Assembly (NCBI RefSeq): GCF_050948215.1
Contig: NC_135157.1
Location: 7,936,001-8,000,000, forward strand
DNA: 64,000 bases
DNA from: Halictus rubicundus
Taxonomy: Eukaryota; Arthropoda; Insecta; Hymenoptera; Halictidae
Direction: 5' to 3'
Part shown: positions 47,569-59,049 of the stretch, piece by piece
Layout: each line of letters opens with the position of its first letter
Numbering within the stretch: the stretch's first letter is position 1
Made by a program: the position numbers and the translations under genes
The notes under the pieces: model-generated
Databases searched by the model: none
Told to the model about the DNA's origin: nothing
What the model saw: the letters and a program-made list of their open reading frames with translations, nothing else

Positions 47569-48785
47569 AGTAGACTCAAGGTATGCAAAAGAAATGAATG
47601 TATAATTTCACCCACCTTGCGAGGGTTAAAATACCTTTTAATTAAACAAGGAACTAATAATGCTCCGAGAAATTTGTAAACCACAAAGAAGTTTAAATAA
47701 CAAATCGCTGTATCTGCGAGCCATCGAATAGTCCACGATCGAGGCTCTAACAATCGATTGTTGCAAAAATTGTCGAAAATTTCATTTTGCTGTACGCGTA
47801 ACTCGATGTTCTTTGAATCAATTGAGGATAAGTGTTCCGTGTACTTTGTTAATATTATACGGTACAGCTAATAACAGCGAAACTTCGTGTCTCGAAACGC
47901 GATACCGTTAACATAATGAAGTATACTTTAGAATACGAGGAAGTACAACACGACGAGAAGCGTGTTATATTGAAAAGTTTAATGAAACTCGAAAACAGTG
48001 TTCGAGCCGAAGAGTATCCTTCAGAGAAGTCGGTTTTCACACGCGAGATCTAATTACCTTGTAACAATTCATTGGAAGTTAAGGGTCGGGTGTTGTAATT
48101 TGTTTTATCGTACACAGCCAGCCAGCCGTTAAAATAACTCCGGCCCCTGGTGGTTACGCGTGTAAGGTAATAGTCGTGTAACTTGCTAAACTACCTTCGC
48201 CGTTACATCGAAAACCGCGAATGTGATTATTATTAAACTTATTCGTGTAATTTCGCTTGGCTCGATCTTCCCTGTACACAGCGGAATCGCTTTAGCACAT
48301 TTCAGTGACGAAAGATTAGAAATTAAAGCTGTTGGTGTCGAGTAACAATCGTAACTTAAAAAGAAGAAAATCATTATCCAAACTATTAACCGTATGCAAA
48401 AGTGTTGATCTTTTTCAATCGTTCATGCATAGTATTTTGTAATTATAATAAATTTCGCCTTTGTGTGTACTTTGTTGGCTATCGATGTTTTTAAATAATC
48501 AACTGGTAACGTACCCCGCGTGTCGTGTACAAATAAAATAAAATTGAAAAGAACGCTAAACCTGTTGCATGCATCTAACAAAATTAAGAAACAAGAACAA
48601 TTTGGTATAAAATAATTTATTTTTGGTATTTTCGTTAAAGATGCATGGCAAGAGTGATCTAAAATATTAAATTAGGGTACACGAAGCATGTATAGCCGCC
48701 ATATTGGAAATTCATTCTGACGTCGCCTAGACACTGAAACTCACTGTATGTGCAAAACAAAAGGACCAAAAATGTATGTTTCTTG
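47569..48785. other. Intergenic DNA, no gene recognised
   Basis: AT-rich. GCCGCCATATTGGAAATTC at about 48692 recurs near 42959 and may mark another low-copy repeat. Confidence 0.5.
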
Positions 48786-48787
48786 TA

Positions 48788-48934
48788 ATTAGACTGCGGA
48801 TTTTATGAATCTATAGCAGGAATAAGTAAATTGCATTTAAAAGAATATCACAACGTCAACTAATTAATTTTCTCTTGTTGCTCGCAACCGACGCAAAAAG
48901 TGTCTATTTTGCATAAAGATCTGCAGAAAATCTG
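48788..48934. mobile_element. Family A element (about 145 bp)
   Basis: Left end ATTAGACTGCGGATTTTATG; right end TTTTGCATAAAGATCTGCAG, an inverse of the left. This is the most compact copy. Superfamily not identified. Confidence 0.75.
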
Positions 48935-50361
48935 TTTCTAATTGGTTTCTTGATTTAAAGGAGCATAATAAAAAGAAGCCTAGCGTCTGAGACTGCTTCG
49001 ATAAATCAAAGAGCACCACAAACCAAAAACGGCTAATTTATATAACAGCGAATAAAATGGCTATTAAATCGGACTGATATCGATCTCCCCTGTAACAACA
49101 TCCATAAATGCATTCATGCCTGTTACATCGGTAAACTTTCAGCACAATGTCTGGAACGAAAATGGCGTCGTAAAACGGCATACGGCTGAGAACTTCCGGG
49201 GGAGTGCGGAGGCATTGATACGATCGGGTTTCATGTTAGCCGATTTGAAACGCATCAATTAAAAGGGAGGTCTCCGAGTGTCATTAACGGTGGAACGATT
49301 GCTAAACCTCGCGGAATAGCCCGTCGTGATGGATCGCCGCTTAATTGAAGCTCGTCTAAACGAGAATTAAGCGACAAGCACCGCCGGTGCTCTGAAAGGA
49401 TGCGCCCGGGACTACGTGCCAGGCCACGGCATCGATAAATTTCAGACTACCTAAGTGTTAGTGGTAACTGCGAGCGCAAGCCAAACCGGTCGGCACGCGC
49501 TTCGGCCATCCGCTATTCAAGCTCACGCATGCACCAAAGAAAGGAGCCACTATCCTCCTTCGGTACTCCTCCGGTACTCCTTCGGTACTCCTGCGGCCCT
49601 CCCTCGTCCTCTTTTCCTCAGCTCATTCCTTTTTGTCTCCCATCTTCCCTCATCCGAGCAGCACTCTCTGTTCGCTTCTTTTGTTTTTCGCGGAACCGTA
49701 CGAGGTGTGATCCAAAAGAAGCCGGACTCTGTCAGTATCCTTGCGACGGTGTCAAATAAAATTTGACGGCTTCTACACCTTTTTTATTCCAACAGTACTG
49801 ATATTATCCCTTTGTATTTATACAAATTAAATTTTTCTGATGAAAAAGGACATTTCCCTTCTGAAGATACGTGCAATTTTTCATGTTTTTGTTTTAGAGT
49901 TAGTATAACCCGAGCGTAAACTAACTTCAAGAAGATTGTCCACTTTTTGCATTCGCGGAAGTATGACAGGTGCTACACGTCGCTCAAACAATAGAGCTTA
50001 AACGAAACTTCTTAGTGTATATACAAAATAATGAAGCAAATACGAAACTGTTGGATAACCCATTTTAAGCTTTCGCCAAATTTCCTGGAGGATCAATTCA
50101 ATCGTGAAAGCACTTGCTAGATTATTATTTATATTCGAATCGCTTTTGCAACTAGTCGGGGAGAACGAGGGGCCTCGAACAATTCAAAATCGCAGTGTCT
50201 ACCGCTGTAATAATAATTCGAAATATCTTAACAAAGTACGTCGGTTCCGGACTAAAATTCTCGGCGTTAATTCAAGAAGACAGTTTACGTCCAATTACTT
50301 CGCTAAAGATAACTTTAATCCAACCACTCCCGTTGTCGTCGTTTTATATCCTCCCACCCTT

Positions 50362-50363
<2 letters not shown>
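48935..50363. other. Intergenic DNA with a possible mariner end
   Basis: Three or four copies of CTCCTTCGGTA/CTCCTCCGGTA lie at 49554-49592. A possible mariner end is listed separately. Otherwise nothing was recognised. Confidence 0.5.
49701..49780 (+). mobile_element. Possible solitary mariner terminus
   Basis: After TA at 49699-49700, CGAGGTGTGATCCAAAAGAA is followed by GCCGGACT, similar to mariner inverted ends. A short inverted stretch GTCAAATAAAATTTGAC follows at 49750-49766. No transposase is visible downstream. Confidence 0.35.
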
Positions 50364-50421
<58 letters not shown>

Positions 50422-50430
50422 ATCTCTCTC
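50364..50430. repeat. (CT)n microsatellite
   Basis: About 27 CT units, then a short interrupted TTTCTATCTCTCTC tail. It produces Leu-Ser repeats in short unsupported frames. Confidence 0.95.
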
Positions 50431-50689
50431 CGTGGACCCACCATCACGACCTACACGCGACAGCTACCTCCCATCCCGTTCTCCTTCATTCCCTTCTGCT
50501 GCTTCTTCTCCGTTAAACCATATCCTTCTGGCATGCGCTAAGGTGAAGCAAGAAGGCTTCATCTATCTCGCGAAAGCACCGTCGCTTATTAAACCCGGTA
50601 ATAACTACCGTGCCGTTCTCCGACCAATCTTCAATCACCGGATCTAACGAGTTACTCGTAGACTGCCATGTCCTCAGTGTATCCAAGGA

Positions 50690-51086
50690 CGTTCTCCAAG
50701 TCCTTCGTTCCTCCAGTCGCCAAGCCTCTCAGTCCTTCATTCTTCAAGTTCCTCGTTCTTCGAGTTGGTTTTTCTTCCAGTCTTTCGTTCTCAGAGTTAT
50801 TCTATCTTCGAGGCTTTCGTCCTGCGAATCCTTCGCTCTTCATTCTTCAAGTCCTTCGTCCTTCGACGTCCTTCGATCTTCGACGTCCTTCGATCTTCGA
50901 CGTCCTTCGATCTTCAACGTCCTTCGATCTTCGACGTCCTTCGTTCTTCAACGTCCTTCGTCCTTCAACGTCCTTCGATCTTCGACGTCCTTCATTTGAT
51001 GACGGCCTCTGAGTAAAAACTCGAATAAGAAGGAGGACATTCTTCAAGTCCTTCATTCTTCGAGTCCCCGACTCTTCGAACAAGAA
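50690..51086. repeat. Degenerate tandem array, about 17-bp unit (GTCCTTCGATCTTCGAC)
   Basis: The core 50852-50998 holds about eight GTCCTTCGATCTTCGAC or GTCCTTCGTTCTTCAAC units. More diverged TCCTTCGTTCTTC/AGTC units extend both ways. Three units (51 bp) give a 17-residue periodic peptide in all frames, so the open frames here (up to 129 residues) are repeat products. Confidence 0.9.
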
Positions 51087-53992
51087 CGAAAATATTTGTC
51101 AACTCCTTGGCCATTCGAATTCTTTGATGTTCCAGTCCTCGGAGCCGCAGGACCGCAAAAATGGTGGCCGGCCGGCAGCCTGCCCGCTGGTCCCGGCGAT
51201 CGATTTTACCCGATCGACCTAATTTCCCGCGACACACGGATCAGACGGGATGTAAACGCAGAATATTACATTACGCAAACTCCGTGCTCGTATCGTGTTT
51301 CAGCTGCCCGCGCGTATTTATCCGGATGGTAAATTGTCGAACGGGTTCGATCCGCGCGACACGTTTCCTCTTTAGAATAATTTCTTTTTTGGGCAAACTT
51401 GACGCCTCGTGCTTGCTCAGTCTCTTAAAATGTTTATAGAATGTTTATGGTTTAACGTGATCGCTCATTCGATTTTATCATATGAAGAATAATGTCAACA
51501 ATCATAATCAGACTGCGAAGTTTGTGCGTTCGTGACAAATAGAAGAAGCAAAACAGTACAAACATTTAAGGAATACTGAAACACTGTTGCATTGTTCTCA
51601 ACAGTATAAAATTAAAAAAAAAAGAAACACGTGTCCGTAGCTTCTGTATCTTGTAATTTATACTGACAATTTTTCATTTTGCAGAGAAACTTGCAATCTA
51701 ATCATAATAAAACTATCATAATAAAACTATCATAATAATTATATAATTTCCTAGCAAACTGCTTGACTCCAGTAACAAAAATAGCCAGGGTCATAGTGTC
51801 GAGGCTGCTATATAAATAAAATATAATAATCACGGAAGTGTCACACAAGTTGGCGTTCCTTTAGTTGTTAAGGTGGATGCCGATGAAGCGAACCGTTTAA
51901 ACAATTCGATTTACTGAGAAACACTCGGTCCATTGCCATTACGAGTGCAGCAAGTCGGAAGGTGAAATCCGCAGATCGGTGAACGGGACTCGAACGGTGC
52001 TCGATCCTTCTAAGATCATTTCAATATCGCGGGGTACGCGGCAGCCATTCCGGTTAAACGACGATAAATTCGTTGGATCGGTCGTGTGCATTCCAAAGAC
52101 GACAACGAGACGGGGACAGGGAGAAAAGTCTGTAAAAATGGACGGATCGCGGTCATTTTCACGCGTCGCTGAACCGTACGGAGGCGTATAAAATAGAAAC
52201 AATTCTATCTAGTCGCTCCAGTTTTCTCGGTGACCAGACATAGAGCGACAGCCTAGCGAAAATCCTTCAGCGTTGTTGCTTCATCCTATTTTCAAATTTC
52301 CTCGCTTCCTCTTCTACCCTATGGCTAAGATATAAATTTCTAAATTTTCTTAGGCTACAATCTTCTTTTTCAACCTTTTTCTGCTTAATTTTATTGGAAC
52401 TTTTGGGTATAGTTGCACATGTAATTCTTAAATCTTAAAAATTACGTTAAAAGTAGACAAGATGAGATATTAAAACTGGACATTTTAATATCCTGCAGAT
52501 TCTAGCGCGCACTTAGGATAATTATTGGCCCTAAGCACTCTTCAAAACAAGATCTTGCGATCGTCAGTTGTTTACTTAATATTAACACCAGATTTAGAAA
52601 TAAATTTTTGCTCGAATATATTGGAAAGAGTTAAACGTGGTTAGGAGCGAAGAACGGAGAAGGGTTAAAGGAATAATCACAATAATAAATTTTATCTGTC
52701 AAGTTTGTATTTGATTAACTAAATCACTTTGGTTTTGTTGGATTTTCTGGAAGTTGTGATTCTATAATTAATGTGTTAAGTAGCATGTATGTTAGTAGCA
52801 AGTTTCTAATATTTTTGTCGAATGTGAAACTGTTAGTATAATAAATTAGTTTAGTATACTCAAGATATGAGTTGATTGAACAGGTTCCTCAAGCTAGACA
52901 GAAGATAGTTAAAAGCTACTATCTAATACCTATTATCAAGAGTGTGTATTTGTACGTTCCTAGACTTATCCTGATTGAATTTAGCAACAACAGCCAAGGA
53001 TAGAGAGTTTCTGAAACTATATCATTACTCGATTATACCTGCCAATCAAATTTCAAGTATCCTTGCGTTCATACATATTCTGGGTATATGTATACACGGT
53101 CAGTGTAAATATTAGTAAACATCTATTCACACAGATCAGTTTAACTGTGAGTTTACTATACTTCATTAATTTCGTGTACAGCGTTCTGTTCAACATCATC
53201 ACTAAACTAATACAAGTTAAAAACATTCAATTTAAAAACTACAACTACATCCACTATTATTAAAACTAAAATCGAGTTTAGAATATTACAATTACATCCA
53301 TTATTATTCTTATTTCAGTGCCAAAAGTACGTAAATAATATTTATATATTTTAACGTCTGGACCCAATAAAAGTTGCAAGGCTCCAAAAAAAAGGTTGCA
53401 TAAATTTTCTAAAAACTGTTGAACATTTTGGTCAAGATGCAACGATTCTTAACAGATTACCATAACGTTGACGAATTCGGAGCACGCGATATGGAAACCC
53501 GGCTTAATAATATCGAGTTACGGTCTAGTTTCTTTAGAAAAACTTTTATGACACCGCACAGTCAGCCTCGATCGTTAATGCTTCCGTGTATTCCCTTTAC
53601 CGATGGCCTGGCGCAGCTGGATGCATCTCGGAAATTTATGGCTCTGTAAAATTCACGCGCCACGCAGTTACGGTTGAACATGAATGATGGATCTTGATAC
53701 AGAATAGCGTAATTTCACGGGAACGACAGCGAGAGGCTGCACGTTTCAAGAAATATGGTGTCGAGAAGAAGAACGTGCATCGTCGCTCAAAAACGTTTGA
53801 TCCACTTACGCCGTTTACATTTCACGGATAAAGAGAACACGAAAGAGGATCTTCGCAGTCTGCTGCATCGTAATTGCAGCTTTACCGTGTTTCCGCAATT
53901 GTACGTATCGCGAATACGAAATTAAACGTACGAATTAATGGTTAACTCTCATCGGGATTTAAATACGAAATTTCAACAACGATTTCTGAAAA
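51087..53992. other. Intergenic DNA, no gene recognised
   Basis: Contains a family A element (51508-51703). At about 53226-53310 the words ACTACATCCACTATTATTA and TTACATCCATTATTATTC form an imperfect direct repeat. No exon is supported. Confidence 0.5.
51508..51703. mobile_element. Family A element (about 195 bp)
   Basis: Left end AGACTGCGAAGTTTGTGCG; right end TTTGCAGAGAAACTTGCAATCT, an approximate inverse. The interior AGAAGAAGCAAAACAG and the A-rich centre match the family. Confidence 0.7.
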
Positions 53993-54332
53993 TACAGGGT
54001 GGTCGGTAACTAACTAGTGGTACGAAAAGAGAGTGATTCTAGAGAAAAAAATAAGTCAAAAATATTAAATAAAATTATTTCATACGAGGATTTGCTTTCG
54101 AGAAAGTTGAGTGTAAAAAACGCGAGCCATTGAATAGGAATCGTCTGACGTGTCTGGTCATAATGTACCGATTCTACTTCTTACAAATTCTAAGCGCGCG
54201 AATTTGACTCATTTCCAAAATCAATTTTCTCGAAAACAAAGCCTCATACGAACAAATTTTATTCTACATTTTCCACTTATTTTTTAATGTAAAATCACTC
54301 TCTTTTCGGTTGTATTTACCGATCACTCCGTA
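53993..54332. mobile_element. Foldback element with long inverted arms (336 bp)
   Basis: TA at 53993-53994 and 54331-54332. The ends are CAGGGTGGTCGGTAACTA and, inverted, CGGAGTGATCGGTAAATA. The arms match for about 145 bases each, with shared words CGAAAAGAGAGTGATT, AAAAAATAAGT, ATACGAGG/ATGAGG and TTTCGAGAAA. Transcribed, it would form a long hairpin. No coding sequence. Confidence 0.9.
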
Positions 54333-54441
54333 CAATGGAAAAAGTAATTCTCGAAATACTAAAATTCGAATTGAACTAACACAAGACTGTGAAACCCAAA
54401 TGAAGACCGAACAGGTTTTGAATTGTCTAACTGTAGTTATG

Positions 54442-54576
54442 TACAGTGTTTATTCTATATATGTCCAAAACACGGGTCTAACAACGGACATATATCGGCC
54501 AGGAGATACTCTTTGATTAGAAGTCTCGGACTTTTATCGGCTAGGTATTTGGAACATATATAGAATAAACACTGTC
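54442..54576. mobile_element. pogo-like short element (131 bp), CAGTGTT family
   Basis: The ends CAGTGTTTATTCTATATATG match inverted over 23 of 24 bases (54444-54467 and 54551-54574). The left flank is TA; the right flank is TC. An internal GGACATATAT (54486-54495) can also pair with the left ATATATGTCC, giving alternative folds. Half copies occur at 16510, with a relative at 58566. Confidence 0.9.
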
Positions 54577-56825
54577 ATTATTGATAAAATTGCAGTTGGA
54601 AAAACGCGTGCTCCTGAAATAAAATTAATCACGCATGATCGTCGGTATTCAATCGAACAGTCATCGTTATAGTTCGTGTATCTTCAGGTGATTTTGTTCG
54701 TTCGTTTCGAGGATACTTAAAACGAAGTATACAGTAGCAAAAGCACATCTGTCGATCATTATAGGAGTTTCATTAATGCTCGAGGATCGCGAAGCAATCA
54801 GAAACGCGTGCTTAACGGCGGGCGGTGAGCAGAACCGACTCGCGCCTCATTAACTTCCTTTTTGTGTTACGTTTGTACGCAGATGTGCATGATCGCGATG
54901 TTTCGTTGCGAGAAACCTTCAATTATACTGATTGGGAAATACCGCTATGGTATCGATGATTTCTTCCTCGTTTCGGTTTTTGTGTTCTTTTGTGTTGTTC
55001 ATACGTTGCAGACTACGAACAATGAGTGGATAAAAACACTTTAATCGTCGAATGAATTTTTTATAAATAATAGCATCGTCTAGTTACAGTTCAGCAACGC
55101 ACGGTGGTACAAAATGATCTTTTTCATTTGGATCACCCCGTCTCTTCCACGCTCATTATCTCTTTTCTGATAAAAAATATTTACATTACCGTAAAATGTA
55201 AATAAAAAATGTCACAATTAATTACCGCAAAGTAACGTAATAATACACGTTCCAGATGATTACTCATTATTTCTCTGAATCGTATGGCAACGTAAATTAA
55301 CTTCAAAACATAGGAGAACCAATTAACTTCGTTTAGCTGCCCACTCTCGCATAAACAAATACCGAATATACGCAAGCAATACTCGATCATTCATCGACAT
55401 ATCTAGCATCTAACAAAACGGAAAAACATGAATTACATCCGACATCAGCATTAATAGAATTTTTATTACCGCATCGGCACGTGTATAATTACGTTTGCCG
55501 GCGCGCGTTTCGCTGACGCCATTGAACGGAAATAATAATGGAAGCACCGAAGGTAATTGCGATTTATAATTTAACAAGAGGTCGATGCATCGATCGGCCA
55601 AGTGCATTCATTCCGTTTTTACAATACCTCGTTCGTCGATGAAAGTAACACGACCGACCGCCTCCGCGTAAATTGATAGAACGATAGCCTATGATTTCAG
55701 CACTGCCGCCCCACCACCCGGTCAACTCGACTGGCATAACGTTTGCAATGAAACGGAGCCGCAACATTATACAGAAAATTATTTGCCATGTTCGGCCAGC
55801 GAACGAATGAAATTATTGAATCATCCGAATGGAGTTCGACCTAGCCATACCACAATTTATCCCGTAATTCACGAATTTACGTTATATATAGTTAAGTAAA
55901 ATAATAAATCGAGGATTAATATCCATCCGAGACCGGTTTGCAATTCTGTTCTCGAAGCGAGGAGAAACTAATCGAGTTTAAACTAATCAAGTGCCGAAAT
56001 TATTCCCGCGAAAGAAGACTTTAGGCGAGCTTTGCCGCGGCAGCGCAATCAACGACGGCGGCAGCAGTTTCGCCGAATTTTCTTTGCCGCTTAACAACGT
56101 TCATTAGCGGCGTTCAAATATTCACGAAGTAATATTCGTTCGGACAAAAGGGTCCGAGGAGAGCACGCCGGTGTGTGCCCGTGGTCCCCGGAAGCCGGGT
56201 CAACCTTACCCGAGGACTTGGTCAATGCTTCAGGGTCAACGTCACACGCGCGCATAAGAGAGCCCCCCTCCCCGTACGCAAGTTTATAAATTCAGGAAAC
56301 TCTCGGGGACTCGTTCACGTACACGGGCTCACGCGCACACTCTCGGCCCTTGGCGGATTCATCGCTGGCGGAATGGTACAAGAAAAGGAACCAACCGGGG
56401 AGTCGTAGCCCGAGACCACTGAGTACACCGGTGGCCCGCGGCCTCTGCGAATGCAAATTCGAAAATGCCTCATTTTCTTTCGCGAATAGTATTATTTCAA
56501 TCGCCCCGGGCGACGTTAATGCCAGAAGTCGGGACTCCTCGTGGCGGCTACCGTGCTGAAGGGTTTTCTTTTTTCGTTGCCGAGCACCGAGGATAATCGG
56601 CCCGGTCGCTGGCGAGAACACGAGGATGCGCTTGTACGCCGCCTTTCGGTGGCCGTCGACGTTCCTCGCCGCGTCTGTTCATTAACCGTGCTCGTTACAA
56701 TTAAGTCGCGAAGCCCGAGAAATTTTCGAAATCGAACGCTAACGTCGCGCGATGAGACGCGAGACTCGCTAGATTCCTTTTCAATTGTTCTTATGAAACT
56801 TTCACTGACGTATTCGTCACATCAT
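54577..56825. other. Intergenic DNA, no gene recognised
   Basis: AT-rich to 55850, then GC-richer at 56000-56720 with overlapping compositional frames. No repeat or exon was recognised. Confidence 0.5.
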
Positions 56826-56826
56826 G

Positions 56827-57371
56827 CTGATTGGAACGAGCCCGAACACGACACGATTCGGATAATATTTACTTGCTCAATACGTAGAACCTCGATTATC
56901 CGAACTAATTTCAGTGGAACACGTTCGGATAATAAAACAGTTACCTGATTGTACAATCGATTGTGTTGTAAATGGTATGCACTTTGGATTGGACTGTTTA
57001 TATCTGAAACAAATTCTCGGATGATGAAGACATCGCCGGTTCGGTTAACCCTTAGCACTCGAATGGCGACTGTAAGGCGCCACTAAAAATTGCTGTATTA
57101 TTATTCAAAATATTTTTTACACTATTAAATTTGTTTGTATGTAATAAATTACTAAACACTTCAGTATTGTACGAGTAAAATGCACCATTTTCATGTGTAT
57201 AACACAAAAGTATGTATATACAAGGGAAATATTCTAAGTCGGAAGAAATGTTTCGTTTTGGAGTTAAAATACTTTCGAGTGCAAAGGGTTAATCGAGGTT
57301 CTACCGAATCGTGAATTAAAGAAGCAAACGTGATCCAAATTCTGTCGTGTTTGGTATCGTTTCAATCGGAG
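56827..57371. repeat. pogo-associated composite repeat, interrupted by a TTAA element
   Basis: The outer arms (56827-56880 and 57307-57371) are inverse to each other (CTGATTGGAAC; CGAACACGACACGATTCGG). Inside them are pogo-like ends TAGAACCTCGATTATCCGAA (56885) and TCGAGGTTCTACCG (57293). The 240-bp TTAA element breaks the right pogo-like end: GTTCGG, then TTAA, then TCGAGG. Confidence 0.8.
57045..57292. mobile_element. piggyBac-type 240-bp element, copy 2 (nested)
   Basis: TTAA at 57045-57048 and 57289-57292 flanks exactly 240 bp, colinear with 43380-43619 and with the same ends. The host sequence resumes in register on both sides, so TTAA is a genuine target duplication. Confidence 0.95.
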
Positions 57372-57717
57372 AAATATCGTGAATATGTTGACGAGAATTT
57401 CGTAACTGTAGGGATGTGAGTGTGACTGAGTCAGGATGTATGGTTGTAAATGCGACTATGTGTGGTGTGAGACGCTGAGCCGCGTCGATAGCGTTTTGCT
57501 TTTCGAAGGAACGTTTTTGTTCGTCGTAACGTTTTTGTTCTTCGTAACGTTTTTGTTCTTCGTAACGTTTTTGTTCTTCGTAACGTTTTTGTTCTTCGTA
57601 CCGGAGCAGGTTCAGTTGAGCGAGAGTCGCGAGCGAGTTAGTGTCGAGACCGCGAATATCGAATTGTAGCTTGAGACGTCGAACTAAGATAAAGTATTTT
57701 AGTGAAATCGGTGTCAA
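57316..57717 (-). pseudogene. Minus-strand frame with RYEEQK repeats; possible gag-like remnant
   Basis: A 133-residue frame. Its N-terminal part (RRLKLQFDIRGLDTNSLATL) weakly recalls a SAP-type helix pair, and it is followed by five six-residue repeats (RYEEQK and variants) that would form a charged helix. A SAP-like start followed by Glu/Gln-rich helix occurs in gag of some LTR retroelements. No zinc knuckle, protease or LTR is visible, and its 3' part runs into the composite repeat. It could be chance plus an 18-bp repeat. Confidence 0.25.
57511..57600. repeat. Tandem repeat, 5 units of 18 bp
   Basis: Unit ACGTTTTTGTTCTTCGTA (the first unit has GTCGTA). The period is a multiple of three, so it encodes a regular hexapeptide (RYEEQK) on the minus strand. 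Confidence 0.95.
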
Positions 57718-57879
57718 TCATTTCACCCGATACGTCACACCCGAGACGTAGGAGTTCAACATATTCCTACATAACTATCATGAAAAATTAGCAAAACCCT
57801 CGAATTAAACTTTCTATAGACTCTCGAGCGTCCCAGTTTTCAAACAAACGCAACGAAAGATGTTAGAGAGACCGAACAG

Positions 57880-58219
57880 TTAGAGGATCCTGGTCGGATT
57901 ACCGATCTATCGTGACCCGGAGGATATGCGGAAGTGGAATCGTCCGTCGCAGAACAGCCCGGCAACATAGTAGCGTGTAGCGGAAGACCGCGTATTCTTA
58001 TTATACGAGCCGGTCGTAGTCACTTTGTCGTGTTGTTCGCGACAGTTGTGTGCACAGCTCGGTGCGGCAACGTGTATCCAAGTGACCAGCTGCATATGCA
58101 CGTGTGCTGGCGAGATGAGCGTCGCCCGAGGGCCCGACGAGAAGGCGTCTAACACGTTCTGAGGACACGCGCGTGTCCTCAGCGCGTGTACGACGTCGCA
58201 GGCTAGAAGTCCGTGCCTG
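57880..58219 (+). other. Possible 5' untranslated exon ending in a strong donor
   Basis: A GC-moderate, low-repeat segment ends GTGCCTG followed by GTAAGT (donor at 58220). It contains a perfect 24-base palindrome at 58159-58182. No joined coding exon is visible. The start is arbitrary, and alternatives include unrelated intergenic DNA. Confidence 0.2.
58159..58182. repeat. Perfect 24-bp palindrome
   Basis: CTGAGGACACGC followed at once by GCGTGTCCTCAG, with no spacer. It could be a dimeric protein site or a cruciform. Confidence 0.95.
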
Positions 58220-58563
58220 GTAAGTTTGCGTGGACGTTCGACCGACCGCCTCGGGCCGTCGTCGTATGCAAATGCTCCCTCTTGTCGGCCGATCGACTAC
58301 GCGTTTCCGGAAAACGTGTCGTTCCGCGTGAAAATCGAAGCCGCCTCGCCACGGTTCGCCGCGCCTTCGAAAACTCCCGCTCGCCCCGAAGAAATTCGTT
58401 ACGCTTGCGACAAGCGTTCAACGTGGTCGGTTTGCACGCGCTCGGTGCTGACACATTCCTGGAAACGTTGCGACCATTTTTCCAGAAGCTGGGACGACGA
58501 ACGAGTGACTAGTACCAAATTCCATTTTCTTCGTCTTAATTCATTAGTATTGAAATAAAACTG
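58220..58563. other. Intergenic DNA, no gene recognised
   Basis: GC-rich with two overlapping plus-strand frames (99 and 110 residues) and one on the minus strand. None has a domain. Confidence 0.5.
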
Positions 58564-58734
58564 TACAAAGTGAATTCTCGATACATGTCAACAACATGGG
58601 TCTTGGCAGCGTCATGTATCGTCCAGGAGACATACCCGAGACGTGTTATGTTTCCTCGACGTCCGCGGTAGTGGGGATGATTCCGCGACGTTTATCGTCC
58701 AAGCCTTACCGCCATATGTAAAGAAATCACTGTA
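58564..58734. mobile_element. pogo-like short element (167 bp)
   Basis: TA at 58564-58565 and 58733-58734. The ends are CAAAGTGAATTCTCGATACA and, inverted, CAGTGATTTCTTTACATATG. Internal words CATGGGTCTTGGCAGCG and CATGTATCGTCCAGG relate it to the CAGTGTT family at 54444. Confidence 0.75.
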
Positions 58735-58864
58735 CACATTTGTCACATTGATGTTAGATATGAATGTATAAACATCTGCGATTGATTACTCGATTAAAAA
58801 CGAACAGAAACATATTTCTCCGGTTAATGACTTCAGTGCACATTGAAGTGAAAACATAGAGAAA

Positions 58865-59046
58865 GGGACCCAATTACTGTGCCTATGTTACCTATATTTA
58901 TTTTCAAAGCATAATAAATATTAAAAGAAAAGATACATAACATGTATAGTAACTGATTTCAATGAGAAAAATTTAATCTCTCTTTTTGAATATTCATTAT
59001 GCTTTAAAAATAAATATAAGTAATATAGGCACAGTAATCGGGTTCC
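58865..59046. mobile_element. Hairpin element (GGGACCC ends, 182 bp)
   Basis: Inverted arms of about 58 bases: left GGGACCCAATTACTGTGCCT, right the inverse of GGAACCCGATTACTGTGCCT. The arms continue with TTTATTTTxAAAGCATAAT. A single arm recurs at 35057-35117. No coding sequence. Confidence 0.88.
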
Positions 59047-59049
59047 TTA

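Noticed and set aside
51344..51355. GGGTTCGATCC, like a tRNA B box
   Set aside because: No A box and no acceptor stem can be formed around it.
52960..53340. Possible LTR end (AT-rich with repeated TACATCCA words)
   Set aside because: No paired LTR, primer-binding site or polyprotein could be found.
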